DNA of 18,504 nt. Source: CAZXWK01 sp964644675 (GTDB taxonomy: Bacteria; Actinomycetota; Coriobacteriia; Anaerosomatales; JAAXUF01). The stretch lies in NCBI GenBank assembly GCA_964644675.1, contig CAZXWK010000040.1, positions 1 to 18,504 on the forward strand. Reading direction: 5' to 3'. Of this stretch, positions 1-6,320 are shown in pieces. Under the pieces are notes generated by a model. That model was not told the DNA's origin and searched no databases. It was given only the letters and a program-made list of their open reading frames with translations. Position 1 is the first letter of the stretch. Each line of letters starts with the position of its first letter. The translations under genes and the position numbers were made by a program.

Positions 1-456
1 CGGATGTTCATCTACAGCGTCTCGATCGCGCCGCTCTTCTCCGACGCACCGGCGAGCGCGCGTCCGTTCCTCGGCTACATGCTGGTCGACCAGAACTACA
101 CCTCGACCATGATCGAGGGCCGCCACCGCGAGGACGTGAACGTCGTCTGGTACTACGTGGGCGGCGGCGCGGCGCTTTGGACCGTGTGGCAGATCTCGAG
201 CATCGCCGGTGCGCTGGCCGGACCGTTCATCCCCGCGTCGTGGGGGCTCGACTTCACGATCCCGCTCGTCTTCCTCGCGATGCTCGTCCCGGCGATCAAG
301 GACCGCACCGCGCTCGCGGTCGCAGCGGTGACGGGCGTCGCGTCCGCGGTGCTGGTGCCGCTGCTGCCGATGCAGAGCGGGCTCATCGTCGCGATCCTGG
401 TGGGCATGGCGGCCGGCGCCGTGCTCGATCGGCCCCGAGCGGGTGAGGAGTCGTGA
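1..456 (+). CDS. azlC: AzlC family branched-chain amino-acid exporter subunit (5' end missing)
   Basis: Inner-membrane subunit of the two-component AzlC/AzlD exporter, known in Bacillus for branched-chain amino acids and azaleucine. The reading frame is open from the first base, so the 5' end lies outside the window. The ATG at position 4 is probably internal, because about 150 residues are present where the family usually has about 230. The visible part has the family's C-terminal half: a short loop with an FLGYMLVDQNY motif, then hydrophobic stretches around residues 50-75, 80-95 and 100-140. The stop codon overlaps the GTG start of the next gene, so the two are translationally coupled. The family call is secure; the actual substrate is not visible. 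Confidence 0.88.
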   Translation, partial: RMFIYSVSIAPLFSDAPASARPFLGYMLVDQNYTSTMIEGRHREDVNVVWYYVGGGAALWTVWQISSIAGALAGPFIPASWGLDFTIPLVFLAMLVPAIKDRTALAVAAVTGVASAVLVPLLPMQSGLIVAILVGMAAGAVLDRPRAGEES

Positions 457-791
457 GTCACGTCGCGCAGTTCTGGCTGCTCATCGTCGTGCTCGCGCTT
501 GGGACGTGGTCCATGCGCGCCTTCCCGATCATCCTGCACGGCCACGTGCCGCACCCCGCGTGGCTCGAGCGGCTGCTCAAGCACGTGCCGGTGGCGGCGC
601 TGACCGCGCTGGTCGTGCCCGGGGCGCTCTACCTGCACCAGGGGAGCGAGTACACGTTCGCGCCGGCGCGCACCATCGCCTCGGCGATCGCGTTGCTGGT
701 CGCGTGGCGCACCAGGAACGTGCTCTGGACGCTCGCCGCGGGCATGGGCGCGCTCTGGCTCGCACAGTGGGCGCTCGCGGCGCTCGGGTAG
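453..791 (+). CDS. azlD: AzlD family transport protein
   Basis: Small membrane partner of AzlC in branched-chain amino-acid export. The protein has 112 residues, the usual size for AzlD, with about four hydrophobic segments (near residues 5-25, 40-60, 70-87 and 90-110). The motif MRAFPIILHG near residue 22 matches the conserved RxxP region of AzlD. The start is a GTG that overlaps the TGA of azlC, with a GA-rich ribosome site at 441-450. The gene ends 33 bases before the convergent end of the HD-GYP gene. Regulation would come from upstream of azlC, outside the window. Confidence 0.87.
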   Translation: MSHVAQFWLLIVVLALGTWSMRAFPIILHGHVPHPAWLERLLKHVPVAALTALVVPGALYLHQGSEYTFAPARTIASAIALLVAWRTRNVLWTLAAGMGALWLAQWALAALG

Positions 792-824
792 GTCGGGCTC
801 CTCTGCGGTGACGGGCCTTGGCGC

Positions 825-2036
825 TCAGCGCGCTCCCAGCGGCGTCGATTCCACATGGAGTCGCCCGGACTCCTGCAGTCGCACCAGGGCGTCGGTCACC
901 TGCGGATCGTACTTCTCGGGGTGGCCGGTGATCTCGGCGACGGCGGCGTCCAGTCCGAAAGCCGGTCGATACGGGCGATGCGAGGCCATGGCGTCGACGA
1001 CGTCGGCAACGGCGACGATTCGCGCGGCCATCATGATCTGGTCGCCGGCGAGTCCCGCGGGATAGCCGGAGCCATCCATGCGCTCGTGGTGCTGCAGCAC
1101 GACGTCGGCGACGGGCCAGCCAAAGTCGATCTCGCCCAGGATCTCGCATCCCACACGCGAGTGGTTCTTGATCAGCTCGAATTCGATGTCCGAGAGCGTA
1201 CCGGGCTTGGTGAGTATCTCGACGGGGACCGTGAGCTTGCCGATGTCGTGCACCAGCGCCGCGATCTCGATGCCCTCGCAGTCGTCCTCGGGGAGGTCCA
1301 TCTCGGCGGCGATGGTCTTCGCGATGCCGGCGACGGCGACTTCGTGGCCCTGCGTGTACGGGTCCCGGGCCTCGACGATCTTGCCCATCGTCGAGATCGT
1401 GCTCTTCAGCAGGCGCTCGAGTCGTTCGGAGTAGGCGAGGAGGGCCTTCTCGGCCTCTCGGCGTCCCTCGAGGAAGCGGACGCGGTCCACCGCCACGGCA
1501 ACGTGGTTCGCGAGAGCCGTCAGGTAGTCCAGATGCGCCTGCGTCGGCGGGCGTACGCCCTCGTCGCCGAAGGTTCCCAGGAAGAGACTGCCCTGCATGA
1601 CGTCGGCGAGCATGAGCGGGACGTTGATGATGGTGCGGTTCTGGATCGCGTTGACGACCTCTTTGTTGGTGCGCGGATCGGTGCGGGCGTCATCCACCAC
1701 CACGATGTGGGTGCCCTCGACCAGCTCCTGCATCATGGGATCTTCGGTGATAGGGATCCTGATGAACGTTTCGGTCCGGGTGTCGGCGCGGTACTTCCCG
1801 CCCATCTCGTGAAGCGGTTCCCGGATCTGCTCGAGTTCGAGGTCGCTGCCCTCGAACGCGAGCATCTGGAAGCACTGGTCGTCCTCGCACATGATGCCGA
1901 GCGAGACGGTCGAGTAGCCGGTCGCCTGGGGGATCTCCGAGATCATCGCCGCTGCGATCGCCGAGTAGGTCTCAGCGCGACCGAGCAGCCGGTACAGGCG
2001 GTGCAGCGAGCTCTGGTATTCGTTGGGTTCGTACAC
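825..2036 (-). CDS. GAF - HD-GYP domain protein, probable cyclic-di-GMP phosphodiesterase
   Basis: Likely a cytoplasmic signalling enzyme that degrades cyclic di-GMP in response to a GAF-sensed input. From the chosen start the protein has 403 residues: GAF about 25-185, a coiled linker about 190-215, and HD-GYP about 220-400. Visible catalytic motifs are GHEVA (H231), HDIGK (263-267), NHS (H292), HHERMDGSGYP (316-326) and the ADVVDAM/HRPYRPA region (about 344-357). The metal-binding set looks complete, so activity is plausible. No membrane segment is seen. I chose GTG at 2036 because GGGGGGA lies five bases upstream. A GTG at 2117 would add 27 residues but has a weak ribosome site and would put coding sequence through two strong hairpins. 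The domain call is secure, but substrate specificity is inferred from the family. Confidence 0.9.
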   Translation of the reverse strand: MYEPNEYQSSLHRLYRLLGRAETYSAIAAAMISEIPQATGYSTVSLGIMCEDDQCFQMLAFEGSDLELEQIREPLHEMGGKYRADTRTETFIRIPITEDPMMQELVEGTHIVVVDDARTDPRTNKEVVNAIQNRTIINVPLMLADVMQGSLFLGTFGDEGVRPPTQAHLDYLTALANHVAVAVDRVRFLEGRREAEKALLAYSERLERLLKSTISTMGKIVEARDPYTQGHEVAVAGIAKTIAAEMDLPEDDCEGIEIAALVHDIGKLTVPVEILTKPGTLSDIEFELIKNHSRVGCEILGEIDFGWPVADVVLQHHERMDGSGYPAGLAGDQIMMAARIVAVADVVDAMASHRPYRPAFGLDAAVAEITGHPEKYDPQVTDALVRLQESGRLHVESTPLGAR

Positions 2037-2040
2037 GGGT

Positions 2041-2142
2041 CCCCCCAGATCGCGCCGAGCGAGGGATTCGGCGACTTCGCCGGCGGTGCGCTGCGCATGT
2101 CGCAAGGGGCAGCGCACCTCACATCGTACTCGATGTGGGGGG
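2041..2142 (-). promoter_or_regulatory. Structured 5' leader of the HD-GYP gene
   Basis: On the minus strand this leader holds three hairpins before the start at 2036. H1 is 2120-2126/2131-2137 with loop 2127-2130. H2 is a perfect 10-bp stem, 2085-2094/2109-2118. H3 is 2069-2073/2078-2082. The ribosome-site run at 2041-2047 (CCCCCCA on the plus strand) is perfectly complementary to 2136-2142, which overlaps the outer side of H1, so H1 and ribosome-site pairing compete. This looks like translational control. No known riboswitch consensus is recognised, and the folding was done by hand. Confidence 0.45.
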
Positions 2143-2181
2143 TTGGGATTCGCGCATCGCGTGGTCGGCTTCGCGCGGCCG

Positions 2182-3342
2182 CTACGCCCGCGCGGTCATG
2201 CGCTCTCGCACCACCGCGGCGAGCCGCGCGAGGCCGGTCTCGAGCTGCTCCTCGCTCGCGTGCGAGAAGTTGAGGCGCGCGTAGCCCACCTCGTCGGAGC
2301 CGTGCGGGAAGAACACCTCGCCCGGCATGAACGCGACGTCGCGCTCGAGCATCGCGGGCAGCAGCTCGCGCATGTCGAGGCGCTGCCGCATCCGCAGCCA
2401 GAAGAACAGGCCGCCGGGGGGCGGGGTCCACTCGGCGAGGTCGGAGAAGTGGCGCTCGAGCGAGGTCTGCATCGCGTCGCGCTTGGCGCCGTAGGTCGCA
2501 CGCAGTGTGGCGAGGTGCTCGTCGAGCCCGTCCGAGCCCAGCTGTGCGAGCGCCAGGTACTGCCCGATGCGGTTGGTGTGCAGGTCGGCCGCCTGCTTCA
2601 GGTGGACCAGGTGTTCGATCAGGTCCGGCGAGGCGACCAGGTAGCCCACGCGGATGCCCGGCATGAACGACTTGCTGAACGTCGACTGGTAGATCCACGA
2701 GCCACCGTCGAGGTGGGCGCACAGCGGCGTGCGGTCGACGTCCTCGTAGACGAGCTCGCGGTACGGGTCGTCCTCGAACACGACGAGCCCTGCGTCGCGT
2801 GCGGCCAGCGCGACGGCGCGACGGTTCTCGGCCGAGTAGCACGTGCCGCTGGGGTTCTGGAACGTCGGGATGAGGTAGGCGAGGCGCGCGCCGGTCTGCT
2901 CGGCGGCGGTTCGGAGCGCGTCGGGGGAGATTCCGCCCTCCGAGAGGGGCAGGCCGTGGCAGTGCGCACCGAACAGCTCGAAGGCCTGGAGCGCGGCGAG
3001 GTAGGTCGGCGACTCGACCAGGACCGGGGTGCCGGGGTCGATGAAGAGCTTCGCGACCAGGTCGATGCCCTGCTGCGAGCCCGAGAGCACGAGCACCTGC
3101 GAGGAGTCGCACGCGATGCCGAGCGCGCGGGCCTGCTCGGCGATCGCCTCGCGCAGTGCGGGCTCGCCCTCGCTCGGGCCGTACTGGAGCGCCTCGACGG
3201 GAACGGCGTCCCAGTCGGGGAGGTGCAGCGTCTGCGGTGCGGGCAGCCCGCCGGCGAACGAGATCATGCCGGGCCGCTGCGTCGCCGCGAGGATGTCACG
3301 GACGAGCGACGAGGTCAGCCGAGACGTGCGTTCCGAGAACAT
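2182..3342 (-). CDS. PLP-dependent class I/II aminotransferase (2-aminoadipate / LysN-like)
   Basis: Fold-type I pyridoxal-phosphate aminotransferase of 386 residues, close to the family length. Visible motifs: N-terminal ISFAGGLPAP (27-36), SGSQQGIDL (88-96), FQNPSG (161-166), EDDPYREL (190-197), the Schiff-base lysine K224 in TFSKSFMPGIRVGYL, and the carboxylate-binding arginine R356 in ARLNF. It lacks the N-terminal GntR domain of MocR proteins. The start is an ATG with GGAGGG four to five bases upstream. The gene is divergent from marR, and its promoter (TTGACA 3434-3439, AATATA 3410-3415 on the minus strand) is overlapped by both MarR-type operators, so the MarR protein probably represses it. 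The exact substrate (aminoadipate, aromatic or branched-chain) cannot be read from the sequence. Confidence 0.9.
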   Translation of the reverse strand: MFSERTSRLTSSLVRDILAATQRPGMISFAGGLPAPQTLHLPDWDAVPVEALQYGPSEGEPALREAIAEQARALGIACDSSQVLVLSGSQQGIDLVAKLFIDPGTPVLVESPTYLAALQAFELFGAHCHGLPLSEGGISPDALRTAAEQTGARLAYLIPTFQNPSGTCYSAENRRAVALAARDAGLVVFEDDPYRELVYEDVDRTPLCAHLDGGSWIYQSTFSKSFMPGIRVGYLVASPDLIEHLVHLKQAADLHTNRIGQYLALAQLGSDGLDEHLATLRATYGAKRDAMQTSLERHFSDLAEWTPPPGGLFFWLRMRQRLDMRELLPAMLERDVAFMPGEVFFPHGSDEVGYARLNFSHASEEQLETGLARLAAVVRERMTARA

Positions 3343-3364
3343 CGGACCCTCCGTTCGCGCCGCG

Positions 3365-3393
3365 TTGGCGGGTGCCGCCCATCGCGGTAGAAT
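3365..3393 (+). promoter_or_regulatory. Predicted promoter of marR
   Basis: TTGGCG at 3365-3370 and TAGAAT at 3388-3393, with a 17-base spacer. The predicted transcription start near 3400 falls inside MarR operator 1, as expected for autorepression. The ribosome site (AGGCGAGG) lies at 3424-3431. Confidence 0.55.
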
Positions 3394-3408
3394 GGCAACA
3401 AGATTGAC
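3394..3408. promoter_or_regulatory. MarR-type operator 1
   Basis: GGCAACAAGATTGAC matches operator 2 at 12 of 15 positions. It lies directly after the marR -10 element and over the predicted start of the divergent aminotransferase transcript. Its centre is 41 bp from that of operator 2, about four helical turns. Confidence 0.55.
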
Positions 3409-3409
3409 C

Positions 3410-3439
3410 TATATTCCCGCGGCAGGCGAGGTATGTCAA
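3410..3439 (-). promoter_or_regulatory. Predicted promoter of the aminotransferase gene
   Basis: On the minus strand, TTGACA (plus 3434-3439) is followed after 18 bases by AATATA (plus 3410-3415). The predicted start near 3403 gives a leader of about 60 bases. The -35 hexamer lies within or beside operator 2, and operator 1 covers the start point. Confidence 0.5.
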
Positions 3440-3449
3440 CATGGTTGAC
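3435..3449. promoter_or_regulatory. MarR-type operator 2, covering the marR start codon
   Basis: Perfect inverted repeat GTCAAC-ATG-GTTGAC whose three-base centre is the marR start codon. It overlaps the -35 element of the aminotransferase promoter. MarR proteins bind short palindromes in the shared promoter region of divergent pairs, which fits this layout. Confidence 0.65.
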
Positions 3450-3869
3450 TCTTTGCGCGAACACCAGCTCAACGAGGCGCTCGAGCTCTTCTTCTTCGCC
3501 TACCGAGAGTTCACGGCGTATCCCGACGAGGTCCTGGCACGCCGCGGTCTGCAGCGGGTCCACCACCGCATCCTCTACTTCGTGGGCCGGAATCCCGGCA
3601 TCACGGTAAGCGAGCTGCTCCGCGTGCTCGACGTGAGCAAGCAGGCGCTCAACGCACCGCTGCGCCGCCTTGCCGAGGAGGGTCTCGTGTCGAGTACTCC
3701 CGGCGCGGACCGCCGAGTGCGGCAGCTGCGTCTCACCCCCGCCGGAGCCAAGCTCGAGAGCGAGCTCTCGGGATCCCAGCGCGACCGCATGGCGCAGGTC
3801 TTCTCGGCGGTGGGGACGACCGCCGAGGACGACTGGCGCGAGGTCATGCGCCAGGTGGCTGCGCGGTGA
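3441..3869 (+). CDS. MarR family transcriptional regulator
   Basis: Winged helix-turn-helix repressor of 142 residues, the typical MarR length, expected to act as a dimer. The HTH spans about residues 52-84 (ITVSELLRVLDVSKQALNAP), followed by the wing with DRRVRQLRLTPAG at 90-102. The N-terminal helix is rich in aromatic residues (LELFFFAYREF), as expected for the dimer and ligand interface. The start is an ATG embedded in an operator palindrome, with AGGCGAGG about nine bases upstream. It is divergent from the PLP aminotransferase, which is the most likely target besides itself. The inducing ligand is unknown; an amino acid or aromatic acid would be a reasonable guess. Confidence 0.9.
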   Translation: MVDSLREHQLNEALELFFFAYREFTAYPDEVLARRGLQRVHHRILYFVGRNPGITVSELLRVLDVSKQALNAPLRRLAEEGLVSSTPGADRRVRQLRLTPAGAKLESELSGSQRDRMAQVFSAVGTTAEDDWREVMRQVAAR

Positions 3870-3871
3870 CT

Positions 3872-3888
3872 CACGGGGTGCGCCCGTG
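3872..3888 (+). terminator. Hairpin just after marR
   Basis: Perfect 6-bp stem CACGGG/CCCGTG with a five-base loop, starting three bases after the marR stop. No T-run follows, so it is at best a weak or stem-only terminator. Confidence 0.3.
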
Positions 3889-3942
3889 GTGCCGATACTG
3901 AGGCCACACGAGACACGGTGCGGGAACGGCGCGGAGGATATC

Positions 3943-4530
3943 GTGAGCGATCAGATCGTCTTGAAGGGTGTCGTCGCCAAGAGCACGTTCGAGTACGTCA
4001 AGGACGTGCACGGTGACGGTCCGTGGCAGCAGTGTCTCGATCGGTTGAGCGACGCCGACCGTATCGCCATCACCGCCGGCGGCAACGTGCCCCTCTCGGC
4101 GATGGGGCGGTTCAACGAGGCGTTCGTCGAGGTCGTGTGCGGCGGCTCGCGCATGCGCGCGCAGGAGGAGTTCCGCCGCATGGGCGCCGTCTCGGCCGAG
4201 CAGCTCCTCACCGGTGGCGGCATCTTCAGCATCTTCGCGCGCTTCGTCTCGCCCAAGGCGGTGCTGAGTCGCGCCGAGAGCGTCATGAAGACCGCGTATC
4301 CGGGAGTCCAGGTGACCGTCGCGCTCGACGCCGACGAGTCCGGCGGGACGATCACCATGCGCGACATGAGCGGCTACCCGTACGGGAGCCAGCGGATCGT
4401 CGGCTGGCTGCTTCGCGGGCTCGAGATCGTGGGCGGCAAGAACGCCCGCGTCGCCGAGCGGAACTGGGACGCAGGCGTCATCGACAGTCCCGAGTACGTC
4501 ATCGACCTGCACTGGGAAGGCTGGCGCTAG
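3943..4530 (+). CDS. DUF2378 / heme-NO-binding-like protein of unknown function
   Basis: Soluble protein of 195 residues with no signal peptide or membrane segment. The start IVLKGVVAKSTFEYVKD, the following DRLSDADRIAI, a central AEQLLTGGGIFSIFARF helix region and the late GWLLRGLEIVGGKNARV segment resemble the DUF2378 (TIGR02265) group and more distantly the V4R/HNOB sensor fold. That match is from memory of the family pattern and needs a profile search. I see no convincing heme-ligand histidine in the usual HNOB position. The GTG start has GGAGG five bases upstream; an open frame further upstream runs through marR in another frame and is not the start. It follows marR by 73 bases with a hairpin between, so co-transcription is uncertain. 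Confidence 0.6.
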   Translation: MSDQIVLKGVVAKSTFEYVKDVHGDGPWQQCLDRLSDADRIAITAGGNVPLSAMGRFNEAFVEVVCGGSRMRAQEEFRRMGAVSAEQLLTGGGIFSIFARFVSPKAVLSRAESVMKTAYPGVQVTVALDADESGGTITMRDMSGYPYGSQRIVGWLLRGLEIVGGKNARVAERNWDAGVIDSPEYVIDLHWEGWR

Positions 4531-4557
4531 CGGTCAGATCCGCGCCGCCCGGACCCC

Positions 4558-4956
4558 TCACATCGACGCGAGATTGACGATGTTGCCCTCGGGATCGGTG
4601 AACCACGCCGCCTTGGAGCCGTCCATCTCGGCGATGCCGTTGACGGTCTTCAGCCCGATCTCGGGCATGTCGTAGTCCTCGAAGACGACGCCCTTGGCGC
4701 GCAGGTCGGCCACGACCGGCTCGAACTCGCTCGCCGGCAGCCCGAAGCCGAGCGTGGTGTTCTGCGGCGCGGGCATGCCGGGGCGCTCGTAGATCATGAC
4801 CTTGGTCCCGTCGCCGGCCTCGAGGAAGACCGACCCCGGGGCCGTTCTGCCGGCGACCTCGATCAGTCCCAGCACATCCGTGTAGAACCGCTTCTCGCGA
4901 TCCAGGTTCTCCGCCCGCAGTACCGCTGCGGCGGGATAGCCACCCAGTCCAGCCAT
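4558..4956 (-). CDS. VOC (glyoxalase/bleomycin resistance) superfamily protein
   Basis: Protein of 132 residues, the size of one VOC subunit made of two beta-alpha-beta-beta-beta modules. The N-terminal part has the usual start AAAVLRAENLDREKRFYTDVLGL, and the C-terminal part ends in AWFTDPEGNIVNLASM, the typical last strands. These proteins act as dimeric dioxygenases, lyases or drug-binding proteins; which applies here cannot be seen. It is convergent with the DUF2378-like gene (27-base gap). The ATG is preceded by GGAGG at seven bases, and that ribosome site sits in the loop and stem of a perfect palindrome (4957-4971). Confidence 0.87.
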   Translation of the reverse strand: MAGLGGYPAAAVLRAENLDREKRFYTDVLGLIEVAGRTAPGSVFLEAGDGTKVMIYERPGMPAPQNTTLGFGLPASEFEPVVADLRAKGVVFEDYDMPEIGLKTVNGIAEMDGSKAAWFTDPEGNIVNLASM

Positions 4957-4971
4957 GATCGGCCTCCGATC
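4957..4971 (-). promoter_or_regulatory. Palindrome enclosing the ribosome site of the VOC gene
   Basis: On the minus strand GATCGG-AGG-CCGATC ends one base before the ATG. The ribosome site GGAGG is split between the left arm and the three-base centre. It could be an operator or a hairpin that masks the ribosome site. Confidence 0.35.
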
Positions 4972-5213
4972 GACGTACCTACCGCCTCGTGCTTCGAGGC
5001 GCCTTCTCTAGCTACCCGCCTCGCCGCTGGGGGTCACTGGATCGGCGCGCGGGTTCCGTCGGGCGGTACCGCCGAGGGCGCGTTCGGCACGTGGCGCGGC
5101 TGAGCGGAAGCCTCTCTCTGCCGAGACGCACCGGTTCGCAGGCACGGATTACCAAGCGCGACTCGGCGGGAAGGCACTACGTACTGTGCATCCGGCCGAA
5201 AGGAGGTGCCGAG

Positions 5214-5495
5214 ATGCAGATGCAGAGTGACGCGCACGTGATGACATGCCTGGCCGAGGACTGCTCGTGGAACTGCCGCGAAGAGTGCTGCGCGCCGTCG
5301 GTCATGGTGGGCTCCGACCATCCTCGTTGCGACACCTTCACCACCGGTGAGGTCAAGCCGCTCGACGACATGGCCCCGGTCACCTCGTGCAACATCGCCG
5401 ACTGTCACTTCAACCACGGCCTGGCGTGCGATGCGGCGGGCATCACGCTCAACACCCACTCGGGGCACGCGGACTGCCTCACCTATCGCCACTAG
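5214..5495 (+). CDS. DUF1540 domain protein with two cysteine modules
   Basis: Small cytoplasmic protein of 93 residues with ten cysteines, in two copies of the DUF1540 module. Module 1 has C12, C17, C21, C25/C26 and C39. Module 2 has C59, C64, H68, C72 and C88, so histidine replaces the third cysteine. Such spacing suggests metal (probably zinc) binding, but the family's role is unknown. The start is an ATG with a very strong site, AAAGGAGGTG, ending four bases upstream; an open frame further upstream lacks coding character. The gene stands alone and ends at a strong terminator, so it is probably monocistronic and well expressed. No clear promoter was found in 4972-5213. Confidence 0.85.
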   Translation: MQMQSDAHVMTCLAEDCSWNCREECCAPSVMVGSDHPRCDTFTTGEVKPLDDMAPVTSCNIADCHFNHGLACDAAGITLNTHSGHADCLTYRH

Positions 5496-5518
5496 CAGAC
5501 CCTGCGGGTCAGGACGCG

Positions 5519-5546
5519 GACGGGGGCCGGATGACCGGCCCCCGTC
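5519..5546 (+). terminator. Strong hairpin terminator after the DUF1540 gene
   Basis: Perfect 12-bp GC-rich stem with tetraloop ATGA, followed by GCATTTGC, which gives a short, weak T-tract. A smaller hairpin (GACCC-TGC-GGGTC, 5498-5510) lies just before it. The stop codon is at 5493-5495. Confidence 0.75.
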
Positions 5547-5590
5547 GCATTTGCTGCTGAGAGCGCATCAGATCGATCGCAGGAAACTGC

Positions 5591-5619
5591 TTGACATTCG
5601 AGTTTCCATGGTGGAAACT
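5591..5619 (+). promoter_or_regulatory. Promoter and operator of the first tetR gene
   Basis: TTGACA at 5591-5596, with a weak -10 candidate GAAACT at 5614-5619 after 17 bases. The spacer holds a perfect palindrome AGTTTCCA-TGG-TGGAAACT (5601-5619). Further single half-sites lie at 5582-5586 (GGAAA) and 5632-5637 (GTTTCC). This is the arrangement expected for TetR autorepression. Confidence 0.65.
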
Positions 5620-5674
5620 GATGGCGCTGGGAGTTTCCGCGCGAGACACGATCGACACGCGAAGGAGGTGCACC

Positions 5675-6211
5675 GTGGGCCAGAAGGAGCAGATCGCCGA
5701 GGCGTTCGAGCGGCACGTGAGCCGCCTCGGCTACGCGAAGACGACGCTCGACGACGTCGCTCGCGAGCTGCACATCTCCAAGAAGACGATCTACGTGCAC
5801 TTCGACGGCAAGCGCGAGATCTACAGCTACATCGTCGAGCGGCAGGCCGCGGCCGAGCAGCGCAAGCTCCGCGCGATGGTCGCCGAGCTGCCGACGCACC
5901 GCGCGAGGGCGGAGGCGCTGTTGAAGTTCGTGATCGGAAGCGCTCGGGCGCACATCGCCGAGACGAGCGAGGCCGAGTGGCTCCAGGAGTACGAGATCGC
6001 CGCCGACTCGTTCGCGAAGGCGAACGGCGACCTGCTGCGCGAGATCGTCGAGGAGGGCATCGAGGCCGGCGAGTTCGCCAGTGGTGACCCCGAGCTGGTC
6101 CAGGCGATGTGCAAGGCGATGCTGCTCGAGTACGTGGTGATGGTGAACGCGGCTCCCGACTTCGACCGGGATGCCGAGCTCGTGGAACGGGTGCTGCGCT
6201 TCATCGGATAG
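5675..6211 (+). CDS. TetR/AcrR family transcriptional regulator
   Basis: Repressor of 178 residues. The N-terminal TetR DNA-binding domain spans about residues 4-50, with the HTH TTLDDVARELHISKKTIYVHF at 23-43 and the typical KREIYSYIVE helix after it. The remaining helical part is the ligand and dimer domain, with no recognisable subfamily. The GTG start has AAGGAGGTG five bases upstream; the open frame extends upstream through the operator, but that part is not coding. Palindromes built from GTTTCCA lie in its promoter and again before the three small genes downstream, so it probably controls itself and that cassette. Confidence 0.88.
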   Translation: MGQKEQIAEAFERHVSRLGYAKTTLDDVARELHISKKTIYVHFDGKREIYSYIVERQAAAEQRKLRAMVAELPTHRARAEALLKFVIGSARAHIAETSEAEWLQEYEIAADSFAKANGDLLREIVEEGIEAGEFASGDPELVQAMCKAMLLEYVVMVNAAPDFDRDAELVERVLRFIG

Positions 6212-6273
6212 GCAGTGCGGGTCTCGCCCCGGCCGGCCAGCCGGCGGTGGCAGAGGCCCTTTGTTCGGCCCTA

Positions 6274-6300
6274 TGGAAACTGGAAACCCATATGGTTTCC
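6274..6300. promoter_or_regulatory. Second TetR operator, before the small membrane-protein cassette
   Basis: Palindrome GGAAACC-CATAT-GGTTTCC at 6282-6300, preceded by another TGGAAAC at 6274-6280. The half-site is the same GTTTCC/GGAAAC element seen at 5602-5618 but with the arms in the opposite order. It ends 20 bases before the start of the first small gene. A convincing -35/-10 pair was not found in 6212-6273. Confidence 0.55.
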
Positions 6301-6320
6301 GAGTAGTGAAGGAGAGAATG

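Noticed and set aside
2037..2117. Longer HD-GYP start at 2117
   Set aside because: Weak ribosome site and hairpins across the extension; GTG at 2036 has a GGGGGG site.
2036..2142. Cyclic-di-GMP riboswitch before the HD-GYP gene
   Set aside because: I do not see the conserved GEMM-I or GEMM-II sequence blocks; only generic hairpins can be supported.
855..2273. Long plus-strand open frame opposite the HD-GYP gene
   Set aside because: It mirrors a clear HD-GYP gene; high GC leaves antisense frames open. No domain or ribosome site.
4989..5213. N-terminal extension of the DUF1540 protein
   Set aside because: Arg/Ser-rich, no family match, and a very strong ribosome site directly precedes the ATG at 5214.
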